Below are positions 1-9,111 of a stretch of 43,175 nt of DNA, piece after piece. The DNA is from Tannerellaceae bacterium. Lineage in GTDB: Bacteria; Bacteroidota; Bacteroidia; Bacteroidales; Tannerellaceae. The stretch covers positions 1 to 43,175 of the forward strand of contig JAITKB010000112.1 of NCBI GenBank assembly GCA_031278605.1. Direction: 5' to 3'. The notes under the pieces are model-generated. The model was not told the DNA's origin. It ran no database searches and saw only the letters and a program-made list of their open reading frames with translations. The position numbers and the translations under genes were made by a program. Positions within the stretch are counted from its first letter, which is position 1. Each line of letters starts with the position of its first letter.

Positions 1-1260
1 CTTGAAGGCAAATAAATGGTCGTTTATCACGATGTAAGGCCCCAGCCCGAAACGTTCGTCGGCCCCCGATGTCCACACGGGCGTATGTAGATCGGAAGGC
101 GAATAGACCACCAATTTCCCCCGCAGACTTCCTCCATCCTTCGGCATGACACTTATAATTACGTCTTTGTATAGGATGGGAGTTTGTTGTTCGCTCGACA
201 ACCCTTCGTTGGGTTTATACTGCTCCGTAATGGAGGCATTCCAGGTGTTCCCGGTTTTATCGACACGCAACAGCGCGCCCCCCGTACCGTATCCGGCCAC
301 TAAGAATATCGCATTGGGAGACAACTGCAGGGGTGAAGGGGCTACAACGGAAGGTTGCCATTTCGTGGCGCTCCATAACAGGGCGCCCCTGTCGGCTTCC
401 TCGGCCGATATGCCGCATACGCCTCCTACGCCTACGTAGACGTAGGTCTTTTTTCCGCTCAAGGTCATCGGCATGACGGACGAATGAGACATTTTATACC
501 CCAGGCTGTTGGGTGTTTGCCAGAGGATTTCTCCGGTGTTGCAGTTCAGACCGGCCAACAGCACTTCTTCACCGGCGGGCGCTATAATCAACGTTCCGTT
601 GTCGGTGCGCGGGCATTGGCCGGTGTACCAGAAGGGGACTTCGGTTTTGAACTCTTTTTGCATGTCGAGCGACCATTTCATATCGCCCGATACGGGGTCG
701 CAACACATAAGATGTCCCTGAGGCCCCAGGGTGATGATATATTCGTTTGAAACAACCGGCGCCGTACGCGAAAACCCATGATTGCGTTTGATAGGCACAC
801 GATACCAGCGGCGCCACAGCTCCTGTCCGCTTTCGAGTGAGAAGCAACGCAGCATATCGGAACTTAGTCCTTCGTCGTAGTCCAGAAAATAGACCATTCC
901 GTTGTATATAACAGGAGCGGCATGTCCTTCGCCGGTGTTTACCGACCATAAAACGGGGTATTCCTCCTCCTTGCGGGGCGTGATGTCTTCGGGGGCGCGA
1001 ACGATATTGGTGAAAGATTCTCCCCGGAAGCAAATCCACTTGCCTGTAAGGGTAGAAGCCACTTGGTCGTAGCGCATAAAGAACTCGCCGATACGTACAT
1101 CGTCTGCCCTGCGAGCGGTTTCCGGAGGCCGGTTGTCGCCTCCCGGAGCCTGAAGGACGAACTCACGCGGTGGCGAATAGACATGCCACCCGATGATGAC
1201 GCCCAGATAGGCAAGCGTCACGGCTACCGTAGTAAGTCTTATGGTCTTTTTCGTATCCAA
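1..1260 (-). CDS. Membrane-anchored PQQ-like beta-propeller protein (3' end outside window)
   Basis: The minus-strand frame is open from 1260 to the window edge, giving at least 420 residues without a stop. It shows the repeated outer-strand pattern of PQQ-like/BamB-type propellers, such as 'SLESGQELWRR', 'DPVSGDMKWSL' and 'NTGEILWQT'. I place the start at TTG 1260, four bases after the stop of the upstream propeller gene, because no ATG or GTG precedes the first hydrophobic stretch (about residues 7-25), which looks like an uncleaved anchor facing the periplasm. It is the last visible gene of the operon that begins at 12933. No enzyme activity can be deduced; such propellers are often scaffolds. 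It is more divergent than the three other copies and lacks their 'WRG..RNGVY' opening. Confidence 0.8.
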   Translation of the reverse strand, partial: MDTKKTIRLTTVAVTLAYLGVIIGWHVYSPPREFVLQAPGGDNRPPETARRADDVRIGEFFMRYDQVASTLTGKWICFRGESFTNIVRAPEDITPRKEEEYPVLWSVNTGEGHAAPVIYNGMVYFLDYDEGLSSDMLRCFSLESGQELWRRWYRVPIKRNHGFSRTAPVVSNEYIITLGPQGHLMCCDPVSGDMKWSLDMQKEFKTEVPFWYTGQCPRTDNGTLIIAPAGEEVLLAGLNCNTGEILWQTPNSLGYKMSHSSVMPMTLSGKKTYVYVGVGGVCGISAEEADRGALLWSATKWQPSVVAPSPLQLSPNAIFLVAGYGTGGALLRVDKTGNTWNASITEQYKPNEGLSSEQQTPILYKDVIISVMPKDGGSLRGKLVVYSPSDLHTPVWTSGADERFGLGPYIVINDHLFAFK

Positions 1261-1264
1261 CAGA

Positions 1265-2470
1265 TCAACGGATTTTATAAGCCATTAAGGTATTTCCGTG
1301 GCGGACGTACAAAACCCCTTTGTGAATGACCGGATGCGCCCAGTGTTGTTCCGTTCCCATTGTGATAGAGAATTTGCTCACCAGATCAAAGCCGGCAGGG
1401 GTTGCTTTCACCAACGCCATTTCGCCGCGGTCGCTGTAACAGTAGAGCATCCCGTCGGCGGCAATCACATTGCCGATTCCCACCTTATTACTTTTGTATT
1501 TGGTCTCGCCGGTATTCCAGTCCACGCAATACCAATAGCGGTTTTTCTCTCCCGATCCATATACATAATCGCCAATCTTTACAATGCCTCCCATCTTGCT
1601 GTCCATTTCGTGCGTCCAGACTTTTTCTACGCTTCTTCCGCCGTTCGTGAGGCGAAGCAACACGGAGCCTATACCGCCGCCGGTGGTGGTGAATAATTTG
1701 TCGCCGTCAGCCAGCGGCGTATTCGGACTCATGCCGTATGGGTTTTTCTGATCCACCACCCAGAGACATTCTCCCGTTTGGGCATGAAAAGCGACCAGAG
1801 AACTGTCAATTGCATTTACGACAAGAGGGATTTCGAGGTTGCCGATGTACTGCGGGGAGCAGTACGTGGACGGCTTGCCGGTACCCGGCGACGACCAGAT
1901 CAGGTCGCCGGTTTTTTTATTCAATGCTACTACATTATTCTTTTCCCCTCCCGGCGTAGCGTAGATGATATCCTCGACAATCAAGGGAGATTCCGTCATG
2001 CCGAACTTGAGGTTATTCCCGTCGAAGTCCGTCAGTACATTCTTCGACCATACCGCATTCAGTGTATTTTCGTCTAAGCACGATAAGACGCCTCGTGCGG
2101 AAAAGAGATACAGCCTGCCGTCGTTTACATGAACGGTAGAGCGCGAACCGTTATAGTTCGTATTCCATTCCGGTCCGTAGGGTTTTTTGTGCAGGAGTTT
2201 GCCTTGTAAATCGAAAATATATAAGTAGCCTGTACTGTCGGTCATCCCGGTGACGTAAATCTTGTCGTTTGCTATGGCCACCGATGTGTGGCCTTCTCCC
2301 AGTCCGTCGTAGTTCCACAAAAGCTGGGGCCCTTCCGGCGGCCAGGATTTGAGCAGTCCGGTTTCTTCATAAACGCCGTTACGCGCATTTCCCCTCCATT
2401 GGGAATTTTCTTGCGCGACTGTTATCAGAGCCGATATGGAGAACAAAAAGAGGACAAAACTTTTTTTCAT
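1265..2470 (-). CDS. Secreted PQQ-like beta-propeller protein
   Basis: About 401 residues. A signal peptide (MKKSFVLFLFSISALITVAQ) is followed by 'WRGNARNGVYEETGLLKSW' and about seven propeller blades ('NKKTGDLIWSS', 'HAQTGECLWVV', 'DWNTGETKYKS'). The frame can be extended to a TTG at 2482, but ATG 2470 lies directly before the signal peptide and eight bases after the stop of the upstream paralogue, so I prefer it. It closely resembles the neighbour at 2479-3687, including the C-terminal 'LMAYKI', which points to tandem duplication. The role is unknown; a periplasmic or surface binding scaffold is the conservative reading. The blades resemble PQQ-quinoprotein dehydrogenases, but I see no clear cofactor or calcium site. 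Confidence 0.85.
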   Translation of the reverse strand: MKKSFVLFLFSISALITVAQENSQWRGNARNGVYEETGLLKSWPPEGPQLLWNYDGLGEGHTSVAIANDKIYVTGMTDSTGYLYIFDLQGKLLHKKPYGPEWNTNYNGSRSTVHVNDGRLYLFSARGVLSCLDENTLNAVWSKNVLTDFDGNNLKFGMTESPLIVEDIIYATPGGEKNNVVALNKKTGDLIWSSPGTGKPSTYCSPQYIGNLEIPLVVNAIDSSLVAFHAQTGECLWVVDQKNPYGMSPNTPLADGDKLFTTTGGGIGSVLLRLTNGGRSVEKVWTHEMDSKMGGIVKIGDYVYGSGEKNRYWYCVDWNTGETKYKSNKVGIGNVIAADGMLYCYSDRGEMALVKATPAGFDLVSKFSITMGTEQHWAHPVIHKGVLYVRHGNTLMAYKIR

Positions 2471-2478
2471 GATAGATG

Positions 2479-3687
2479 TCAACTGATTTTATAAGCCATT
2501 AATGTATTTCCGTGCCGAACGTACAAAACCCCTTTGTAAATGACCGGATGTGCCCAATGCTGGTCGGTTCCCAAGGTGATGGGGAAACGGCTTACCAGGT
2601 CGAAGCCTGAGGGCGTAATACGGACCAGCGCCATGTCGCCGCGGTCGCTGTAACAGTAGAGCATCCCGTCGGCGGCAATCACATTGCCGATGGGGAGTTT
2701 GTTTTCCTTATACTTCTGTTCGCCTGTCTTCCATTCCACGCAAAACCAGAAGCGATTCATATCGCCCGAACCGTAGGCATAATCGCCCACTTTTACCATT
2801 GCCCCGATACGTGAATCGAGTTGGGGCGAATCCCATACTTTTTGCACGCTACGTCCTCCGTCCGTGAAACGAAGCATGACCGAGCCTTTGCCGTATCCGC
2901 TGGTGCATAGAAGCATATTATCGCCGTATACGGGAATGTTCGGATGAACATTCGTGCGGTTTACCTGCTCGTAGGACCAGAGTTTTTTTCCCGTTTTCAC
3001 GTCTACTCCCACGATATGTTTGGCCATCATGGTTACCACCTGTGGCACCCCCTGATCTCCCACGTACAGGGGGGAGCAATAGGCCGAAAGGTCTCCTTCG
3101 CCCGGACAGCTCCAGAGAAGTTCTCCCGTAAGCTTGTTCAGGGCGATGATGTTGTGCGTTTCTCCGCCGGGGGAAACGATCAGTTTCTCGTCTACAATAA
3201 GGGGCGATTCACAGATACCCCATTGGATGTTTTTGGAGTCGAAATCGCTCAGGATGTTCTTTTTCCATAGAATATTCAAGTCGGCTTCGTTGAGGCAAAC
3301 GATGTCTCCCCTTCCCGAAATCAGGTACAATTTCCCGTCGTTGGCCGTAATGGTGCCTCGCGTACCGTTGTAGCTTTCGTCCCATTCGTTGCCGTATTCC
3401 TTTTTGTTGAGCAGCTTGCCGTTTGTATCCAGGGCGTAGATGTATCCTTTCCCTCCGGTCATGCCGGTCAGGTAGAGTTTTCCGGAGGAGACGGCTACCG
3501 AGGAATGTCCTTCGCCCAATCCGTCGTAATGCCAAAGCATTTGCGGCCCGTCTGTCGGCCAGGATTTCAACAGCCCGGTTTCCGGATAAATCCCGGTACG
3601 GTTCCCTCTCCATTGGATAACGTCCTGCGCTGTCAGCAGGGAGGCTGCGGTTATCCAGAGTGTACATGCGAAAACAATTCTTTTCAT
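2479..3687 (-). CDS. Secreted PQQ-like beta-propeller protein
   Basis: 402 residues starting at ATG 3687 with a signal peptide (MKRIVFACTLWITAASLLTAQ). Then come 'WRGNRTGIYPETGLLKSW' and repeated blade motifs ('NKLTGELLWSC', 'DVKTGKKLWSY', 'EWKTGEQKYKE'). It shares long identical stretches with the downstream copy, for example around 'GNVIAADGMLYCYSDRG' and the C-terminus, so the two are recent paralogues. It follows the terpene cyclase gene by 34 bases and belongs to the same operon. Conserved 'SPLIV...VSPGGE' segments suggest a common ligand surface, but nothing indicates the ligand. Probably periplasmic or outer-membrane associated. Confidence 0.85.
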   Translation of the reverse strand: MKRIVFACTLWITAASLLTAQDVIQWRGNRTGIYPETGLLKSWPTDGPQMLWHYDGLGEGHSSVAVSSGKLYLTGMTGGKGYIYALDTNGKLLNKKEYGNEWDESYNGTRGTITANDGKLYLISGRGDIVCLNEADLNILWKKNILSDFDSKNIQWGICESPLIVDEKLIVSPGGETHNIIALNKLTGELLWSCPGEGDLSAYCSPLYVGDQGVPQVVTMMAKHIVGVDVKTGKKLWSYEQVNRTNVHPNIPVYGDNMLLCTSGYGKGSVMLRFTDGGRSVQKVWDSPQLDSRIGAMVKVGDYAYGSGDMNRFWFCVEWKTGEQKYKENKLPIGNVIAADGMLYCYSDRGDMALVRITPSGFDLVSRFPITLGTDQHWAHPVIYKGVLYVRHGNTLMAYKIS

Positions 3688-3721
3688 GATGATTTGATGA
3701 TATTAATTTGTCTGAATTTGA

Positions 3722-5434
3722 TTACATAAGCAGATTTTTCAGGGCATGAAGCGCAAACGCCGGGTTGTACAGTTCTTCCGAATACCACAGGCGGGCGAAA
3801 TACAGGCCGATCGGTTCGGGCGCTCCAAGCGTTCCTTCCTTGAATCGCCGGTAGAGGTAGTCTACGCCTCGGGCGAGTGTTTCTCTGTCTTTATCCGGGC
3901 TATGCGCCAAGGCGCTTAGCGCACGTGCCGTGAGGGTTACCTTGGAGGGATAGCCTTTGGCGCCTCCCCATCCCCCGTCTTCGTTCTGCACGGATACCAG
4001 GTAAGCGGCTCCTTTGGCTGCGAGTTCCCGGGCCGGGGAAAGTGTCGAGAGGTTGAGGTATTCTACGGCAACGGCTGTGCCGTAGACCGGGGCATGTTCG
4101 TTTGGCGTGTCCTGGTCTCCAAACCACAAAGGCGTCCAGGATCCGTCGCTGGCCTGCGTCTTTTGCATCCACCGGAGTATGCGTCGGATACTTTTCCGGC
4201 ATTTTCGTTGCAGGCGTTCGGGCAGGACCTCATACCAGCGTTCAAACGCGGCTAAAGCGTGCGCCGACAAGTCCGGGCTGCTGCTGTCGAAGGGCAGGCG
4301 TCCCCATCCTTTGCAGAAGGTGGGGATCCCTCCGTCTTTGTTTTGCAAATCCAACAACCACCGTACGCCTTTCTCTGCCTCCGGGCAATAAACGCCCCGT
4401 TGCAGGATATGGAGGGCTATCAGATTGCCGGCCGTATCGTCGGCATCGGGCACGGCTCCGGGTAAGTCGCTCCATCCCCATCCTCCTTCTTTTGCTCCGG
4501 TGAAGGGATGCCGGTAGCGGAAGGCTTGATTCTTTACGGTTTGAAGCAAAAACTCCCTGTCCGGCACGTCTTCGCCGAGGGCTTTGATGCTGAGCGCCGT
4601 CACCCAGCAGGCCAGGTCGGTGTCGATAGGCCAGGAGCCGTTGGGTCTTACGTTATCGGTCAGGAATCCGATGGCTCTTTGGGTAACGCTGTGTTGGTTG
4701 TATCCGGCGCTGCTCATGCATATAGTTACAAATGCCGTGAGGGGCGCTGCTTCCAGGAATCCGCCGCCGGAGGGCTGCAACGTTTCCAATACCTTTAAAG
4801 AAGGTGTGACAAAAGATTCGCGAATCGTGAAGCCGATCCCTTTCTTTCCTTTTCGGTGACGGAGGATACCCACGGCAATCAGCGCCGGTATGGCGTAGCT
4901 GACAACCGGCAACTGCAGGAAGCGGAAAAACCGCTGGGGAAGGATAGCCAGTTCAAAGGGCAACCGGGGGATATGCCTCCAGTCGGTAATGAGGCCCGAC
5001 AAGGCGCACATGACCAATATCGGAACCGAAAAGGTAAGATCCTTGCCATAGTAGCTTAGTACGCCTTGCACGATTTTTTCGTTTGTTATTCCGCCGAAGC
5101 GGGCTGCAAGGAAGGTTTGCGTTTCTGTCGTGGCTTCGTTCAAGGCAAAGAGGGCGGCGTGGGATAATAAGGTAGCCGTCATGTTGGAGCGGCTTTCCGG
5201 CGTATCGCCCCATGAGCCATCGGGCCACATGGTGGAGCGAAGCCACCGGGCGCCGGCGTGGATGAGTTCGTTGTGGCGTTTCTGGTCCGTTTGGTAGAGG
5301 GCAAAAATGGATACGGCCGTTGAGATGGCGCTGGAAGAAAGTTTCCCCCGCCAGATTCCCTTGGGGGAGCGTCCGGCTTTCAGTTGTTGGCCGAGCGCCT
5401 CGGTCATTTCTTTTATGTGATCAAGGTTCAGCAT
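3722..5434 (-). CDS. Class II terpene cyclase, squalene-hopene cyclase superfamily
   Basis: 570 residues of alpha/alpha-barrel repeats. The protonating motif of class II cyclases, DADDTA, is intact at residues 330-335. The position matches that of squalene-hopene cyclases, which are about 630 residues long; this protein is somewhat shorter. QW-type repeats are visible ('PDGSWG' 71-76, 'PSGGGFLE' 221-228, 'PNGSWPID' 265-271, 'EGGWGWSD' 316-323, 'QNEDGGWGG'), as is the family-typical 'FLEAAPLTAFV'. A hydrophobic stretch near 132-190 could be the membrane-entry channel. It probably cyclises a polyprenoid by protonation; the substrate (squalene, polyprenyl diphosphate or a prenylated compound) cannot be read. 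ATG 5434 overlaps the upstream repeat-protein stop (ATGCTGA), implying translational coupling. The polyprenyl synthase two genes upstream supports an isoprenoid substrate. Confidence 0.85.
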   Translation of the reverse strand: MLNLDHIKEMTEALGQQLKAGRSPKGIWRGKLSSSAISTAVSIFALYQTDQKRHNELIHAGARWLRSTMWPDGSWGDTPESRSNMTATLLSHAALFALNEATTETQTFLAARFGGITNEKIVQGVLSYYGKDLTFSVPILVMCALSGLITDWRHIPRLPFELAILPQRFFRFLQLPVVSYAIPALIAVGILRHRKGKKGIGFTIRESFVTPSLKVLETLQPSGGGFLEAAPLTAFVTICMSSAGYNQHSVTQRAIGFLTDNVRPNGSWPIDTDLACWVTALSIKALGEDVPDREFLLQTVKNQAFRYRHPFTGAKEGGWGWSDLPGAVPDADDTAGNLIALHILQRGVYCPEAEKGVRWLLDLQNKDGGIPTFCKGWGRLPFDSSSPDLSAHALAAFERWYEVLPERLQRKCRKSIRRILRWMQKTQASDGSWTPLWFGDQDTPNEHAPVYGTAVAVEYLNLSTLSPARELAAKGAAYLVSVQNEDGGWGGAKGYPSKVTLTARALSALAHSPDKDRETLARGVDYLYRRFKEGTLGAPEPIGLYFARLWYSEELYNPAFALHALKNLLM

Positions 5435-6297
5435 GTTCCTAAAGCCAATAATCCGTAAAACGTATATTCAATGTCGCTGTTTCCTTCCACCAGCGTGGAG
5501 GAAAACCCGCCCGACTCCAACCAGTGCGCTTCGATAAAGGAAGCAGGCGTTATACGCGGCTTTACCTCGTAGCATTGGAGGACGAACAGGGCTGTTGCCG
5601 TGGAAAGCATATCGGGCAGGGGTGTTTGATCGTTCGCGCAGAAGCCTCCCGTGCTGTCTTGGCGGAGGTAGAGACCTTCGAGGGCTTCGTCCCGGTTGTT
5701 GGGGTATCCCTCCAATTGTCCTTTGACGGACAGGGCGGCGGCCGTGGCATTGGTGGATGCGTATAATCCGCTACGATGATTGGAATAACCTCTGCCGGGT
5801 ATCTTGTAGGCGTTGAGGGATTCCAGGATTTCCTGTTTGTTGCCTATCGGTTGGCGAAGGTCTTCCATCAGCGACAGCCACATAAACCGGGAGTAGGGCG
5901 AATAGCTGTCGTTGTGCGGGAAGGTTTGGAAGACCGGTAGCGGGTTTTTGTCGGGGAAGAGCTGCCGTCGCAGTTTCTTGCCCGGTGAATCCAGCAACAA
6001 GGAAGAACGTACACAGGCGGCATAGTATACTAAATCCTGCGTGTTTACCTTACAGTGCTCCAATTCCCGGCGGGCCTTTTTCCGGTCTGTTTGGACTTGG
6101 AAGATATGGGAGAGCATCAGACCGAAGACGGTATAGTATAGATCTGCTTCCCGGCTTTTGTTCCGGAAGAAAAGCGCGTCCGTACGTTGGGATTCGATGT
6201 ATTGGCGAATCTGTTGCCGGGCTTGGGGGCTAAGTTTCTTTTTGCCTTTATTCAGGGTCTGCATCATTCGGGTCGATAGGGTATGGGTTGGTTTCAT
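5428..6297 (-). CDS. Prenyltransferase-beta/terpene-cyclase-like repeat protein
   Basis: 289 residues. The C-terminal half shows repeats typical of the protein-prenyltransferase beta subunit/squalene cyclase barrel: 'STGGFCANDQTPLPDMLSTA', 'LESGGFSST' and 'IEYTFYGLLALG'. The N-terminal 110 residues are basic and helical without a recognisable domain. There is no DxDD motif, so it is not itself a class II cyclase; I also cannot identify the Asp/Cys/His zinc site of true protein prenyltransferases with confidence. It sits between the polyprenyl synthase (17 bases upstream) and the cyclase (7-base overlap), so a partner or non-catalytic subunit of the cyclase is the simplest reading. A separate small prenyl-handling enzyme is the alternative. 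Confidence 0.65.
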   Translation of the reverse strand: MKPTHTLSTRMMQTLNKGKKKLSPQARQQIRQYIESQRTDALFFRNKSREADLYYTVFGLMLSHIFQVQTDRKKARRELEHCKVNTQDLVYYAACVRSSLLLDSPGKKLRRQLFPDKNPLPVFQTFPHNDSYSPYSRFMWLSLMEDLRQPIGNKQEILESLNAYKIPGRGYSNHRSGLYASTNATAAALSVKGQLEGYPNNRDEALEGLYLRQDSTGGFCANDQTPLPDMLSTATALFVLQCYEVKPRITPASFIEAHWLESGGFSSTLVEGNSDIEYTFYGLLALGTC

Positions 6298-6314
6298 TTA
6301 TGTTTGGATCGGGC

Positions 6315-7901
6315 TTATTGTTTCAGGATTCGTTCGGTCAGACGAAACAGCAGGCGTTTCATTTCCGTGTTGTGCAGGGTATTCAGCGAGGCTAATGCCT
6401 GTTGGCGGTAGGTCTCGGCCAGGGAGGTTACATGCTTGGTTGCTTTTTGGAGCAAGGGTTTATTCCCTGCATCGGCAAGAAAGTCTTTTATCGGATGGTC
6501 TGCTTCGTACATGCCTTGGAGGTATCTGTTTGTTGGGTTTTGTTCGCAAAGAACGGCGAGTGTTGCCGAAGGTCTCAGGGTTGGAGATGCATCGTGGGCG
6601 AAGTCGGCGGCATCGTCCTGCAATTGATAGGCGATACCCAGCGACCGGGAATACGTATGGAGGGTGTCCTGCATTGCTTTATCCGTTATGCCGGAGCAGA
6701 TCAGGCCAAAATCCAACGCGACCTCGAAGGCGGGGACCGTTTTGCCGGAGAAGATTTCCAGGACATAATCCAGCGTTAACGTCTCGGGCTTACGGCTCCA
6801 TTGCAGTTCCATTCCCTGCCCCTTGCAGAGGGCGACATGTGCGGCGGCGGCGACCTGAAGCAGTTCCATTTGGTTGCATGAAGCGAGCAAACGGTAGCCT
6901 TCGCCCAGTAGCAGGTCGCCCACGTTGATGGCTGTGGGGATGCCGTGCGCGGAGTGAACCGTGGGGCGGTTGTTGCGGAAGAGGTCGTTGTCTTGTATAT
7001 CGTCGTGTACCAGGGAGGCTTTGTGGAAACATTCCACGGCGATAGCCGCCCGGCGGAGGGTTTCGGGGATTTCCTTCAGCCCGGTCAGCGACCGATAGAT
7101 GCCTATGGTGAGATAGGGCCTCCACCGTTTCCCGTCGCCTGCCAGCCATTCCCGTGCAACGGCGGAGGCGGGATCGGTAGCCTTGCCCAATATTTCCTGC
7201 AGGCTGTCGGGCCGGAACCATTCTTCCAGGATGCGTTTGATCTCGTCCTCGTGAAGCGACGGGGCGGGCAAGGAGTGCGAAACGGAAGTCATGCTCATCA
7301 GACTTTCTACGTAGGCCTGGTCTACTTCGGTGTCTTTACAGCCTGCCCGGTTCAGGGGGATGGCCATGCCGGGAACGGCGTGGCGGACAAGCAACGGGAA
7401 GGCTTTTTCGAGCGAATCCAAACATCCTACGCCAATCACCGTATCGACCACGCCGCTTTCCATCAGTCCGATTACGGGGGTGAAGCCTTCGGCCACCAGG
7501 GTCAGGATTCCAAGTTCTCCGGCTTTGTCCTGCAGCGTGGGAATCCGGCAACTGCCGCATCGTCGGCAGAGCAGCCCCAGTTCGTCGACGTCGGCCTGGC
7601 AGCGGGAGGAGTTGCGCAGGCATTGGGGGAGCAGTAAGATGCGTTTGTCGTAGGGGACAGAAGCCACGGTTTCTTTCCACAGGCCGTTGTTGATTTCCAC
7701 CATCAGCCAGCCTCTTAGAGTCTTGTCCAGCCCGTGGGAGAGGATAAGGCCGAGGGACATATCCGAGAGTTCCTCCATGGACAGGGGAGGGGTGAGGGAG
7801 GCATTGGCCAACCTGTCGGCAATGATACCCCGCAGGCGTTTCCTCTCTGTGGGGGTTGGAGGAACTGCGTGAATGGCTTTCTTTTCCGTTATTTCATCCA
7901 T
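6315..7901 (-). CDS. DUF116-like domain fused to trans-polyprenyl diphosphate synthase
   Basis: 528 residues from ATG 7901, which overlaps the radical SAM stop as ATGGATGA; a TTG five codons upstream is possible but less likely. Residues about 1-200 resemble the DUF116 family, with cysteines at 94, 101, 112, 115 and 118 (pattern ...CLRNSSRC...C..C..C) and a later 'GCKDTEVD'; they could bind a metal or an Fe-S cluster. Residues about 220-528 are a polyprenyl synthase with 'GKRWRP' (257-262), the first aspartate motif DDIQD (300-304) and the second DDAAD (429-433), all intact. It should condense isopentenyl diphosphate units into a linear prenyl diphosphate, probably for the cyclase in the same operon. 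Chain length is not predictable. Fusion of these two domains is unusual. Confidence 0.85.
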   Translation of the reverse strand: MDEITEKKAIHAVPPTPTERKRLRGIIADRLANASLTPPLSMEELSDMSLGLILSHGLDKTLRGWLMVEINNGLWKETVASVPYDKRILLLPQCLRNSSRCQADVDELGLLCRRCGSCRIPTLQDKAGELGILTLVAEGFTPVIGLMESGVVDTVIGVGCLDSLEKAFPLLVRHAVPGMAIPLNRAGCKDTEVDQAYVESLMSMTSVSHSLPAPSLHEDEIKRILEEWFRPDSLQEILGKATDPASAVAREWLAGDGKRWRPYLTIGIYRSLTGLKEIPETLRRAAIAVECFHKASLVHDDIQDNDLFRNNRPTVHSAHGIPTAINVGDLLLGEGYRLLASCNQMELLQVAAAAHVALCKGQGMELQWSRKPETLTLDYVLEIFSGKTVPAFEVALDFGLICSGITDKAMQDTLHTYSRSLGIAYQLQDDAADFAHDASPTLRPSATLAVLCEQNPTNRYLQGMYEADHPIKDFLADAGNKPLLQKATKHVTSLAETYRQQALASLNTLHNTEMKRLLFRLTERILKQ

Positions 7902-9111
7902 AAGCTCCGAAACCAAAGAAATAATGTTTTTTCATCCACCGGTAGAGGATGTTTTCTTCCGGTATTTCTTCTCCTTTTAGATCGTGTCCTGCCAAGACCG
8001 GCATCCGCTTTATTTCTTCCCATACGGTGCCCCGCGAGGTGGTATCGCTGGCTTGCCGGCTTTCCAGATAGGAGCGCAGGAGGGAGGGGTTTTCCAGCAG
8101 GATGCAGCCGCGGGAATGGGAGGCGGCGAGCTTTCGCAATCCGGCCAGGAAATCGGACTGCTGAAAGAGTTCCGCCACGTTTGTTCCTTCTTCGTTGATA
8201 AAGTCTTTGGCCATTTGCAGGGGCGGACAAAACTCCAGGGCGCCTGCCGGGGAGATGTGGTGACTCATCCCCATGGCTCCGGGGCAGAGGGCGTTTCCTT
8301 TATCGTCCCAGTAGGCGTCGATCAGTTGCAGGGGAGCCGTATTGCGTTCTTGGGCGATAAACCGGCGCAGGTGAAGGATTTGTTCTTTTTCCAGCGCGTT
8401 TTCCGTTTTCGGTTCGGCTCCTGTTGGGCGGTAGATATAGTACCAGAGGTAGTGTACGCCTTCTCCGGCCAGGAAGTGGAGGTATTGGGGGCTGACAAGT
8501 TCGTTGAAATTGCTTTTGCCGATGCTGGCTGCCGCTCCGATGATCAGTTTGGCTTTGCGGCAGGCCCGGACGCCTTCCAGGGTACGGCGGAACACTTCTT
8601 TTTGTCCGCGTCGGGCGTCGCTTTCCTTTTCCAATCCTTCGATGCTGATAAGGGGGGTTACGTTGCCCAGGCGTTTCAGCGTGGCGGCTATTTCGTGGGT
8701 GAGCAGGGTGGCGTTGGTATAAAGTTGGAAGTAGCAATCTTTGTGTCGGGCGAGGATTTCCATCAGTTCGGGATAGAGCAGGGGTTCGCCTCCCAGGATG
8801 CCGAAGAAGTAGGACCCTTGTTTCTTGCAGCTGGTAATGATCCCGTCCAGTTGCCGAGGGGAGAGCCGTTTCTTCCCTCCGTGCGAGACCCAGCAACCGC
8901 TACAGGCCAGGTTGCAGTTCTCTGTGATGGAAATCATCACGAAAGCGGGGAAGAAGGGTTTCCCTTTGCGCTGACGTTCCTCGAAGCGACGAATGTTCAG
9001 GAGGCTGCGCAGGCCGAAGTTCCAGGCAAACTTCCACACGAGGCGGGGGGAACATTCGAGCGGTATTCTCAGGAGGGCTTTGAGGGTTAATGCGTATGCT
9101 TTCGGTTTCAT
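7894..9111 (-). CDS. Radical SAM enzyme
   Basis: 405 residues. The cluster motif CNLACSGC places C66, C70 and C73 as the [4Fe-4S]-S-adenosylmethionine ligands, followed by 'GGEP' (107-110) and a TIM-barrel pattern. The C-terminal region has further cysteines ('ALCPGAMG', 'LEFCPPLQ'), compatible with an auxiliary cluster in a SPASM-like arrangement. The frame extends upstream to 9699, but ATG 9111 overlaps the ferredoxin stop as ATGA and begins the recognisable protein. Position between a dicluster ferredoxin and a prenyl synthase suggests it tailors an isoprenoid rather than a peptide; no peptide precursor gene is nearby. HpnH (adenosylhopane synthase) is the known radical SAM partner of squalene-hopene cyclase, but I see no specific HpnH signature. 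Confidence 0.85.
   Translation of the reverse strand: MKPKAYALTLKALLRIPLECSPRLVWKFAWNFGLRSLLNIRRFEERQRKGKPFFPAFVMISITENCNLACSGCWVSHGGKKRLSPRQLDGIITSCKKQGSYFFGILGGEPLLYPELMEILARHKDCYFQLYTNATLLTHEIAATLKRLGNVTPLISIEGLEKESDARRGQKEVFRRTLEGVRACRKAKLIIGAAASIGKSNFNELVSPQYLHFLAGEGVHYLWYYIYRPTGAEPKTENALEKEQILHLRRFIAQERNTAPLQLIDAYWDDKGNALCPGAMGMSHHISPAGALEFCPPLQMAKDFINEEGTNVAELFQQSDFLAGLRKLAASHSRGCILLENPSLLRSYLESRQASDTTSRGTVWEEIKRMPVLAGHDLKGEEIPEENILYRWMKKHYFFGFGAYG

Noticed and set aside
7984-9090. Plus-strand 368-residue open frame
   Set aside because: It is antisense to the radical SAM gene with intact cluster motif; its composition mirrors codon bias.
3722-9111. Complete hopanoid operon
   Set aside because: No squalene synthase-type (HpnC/D/E) or other hpn genes are present, and the radical SAM protein lacks a clear HpnH signature.
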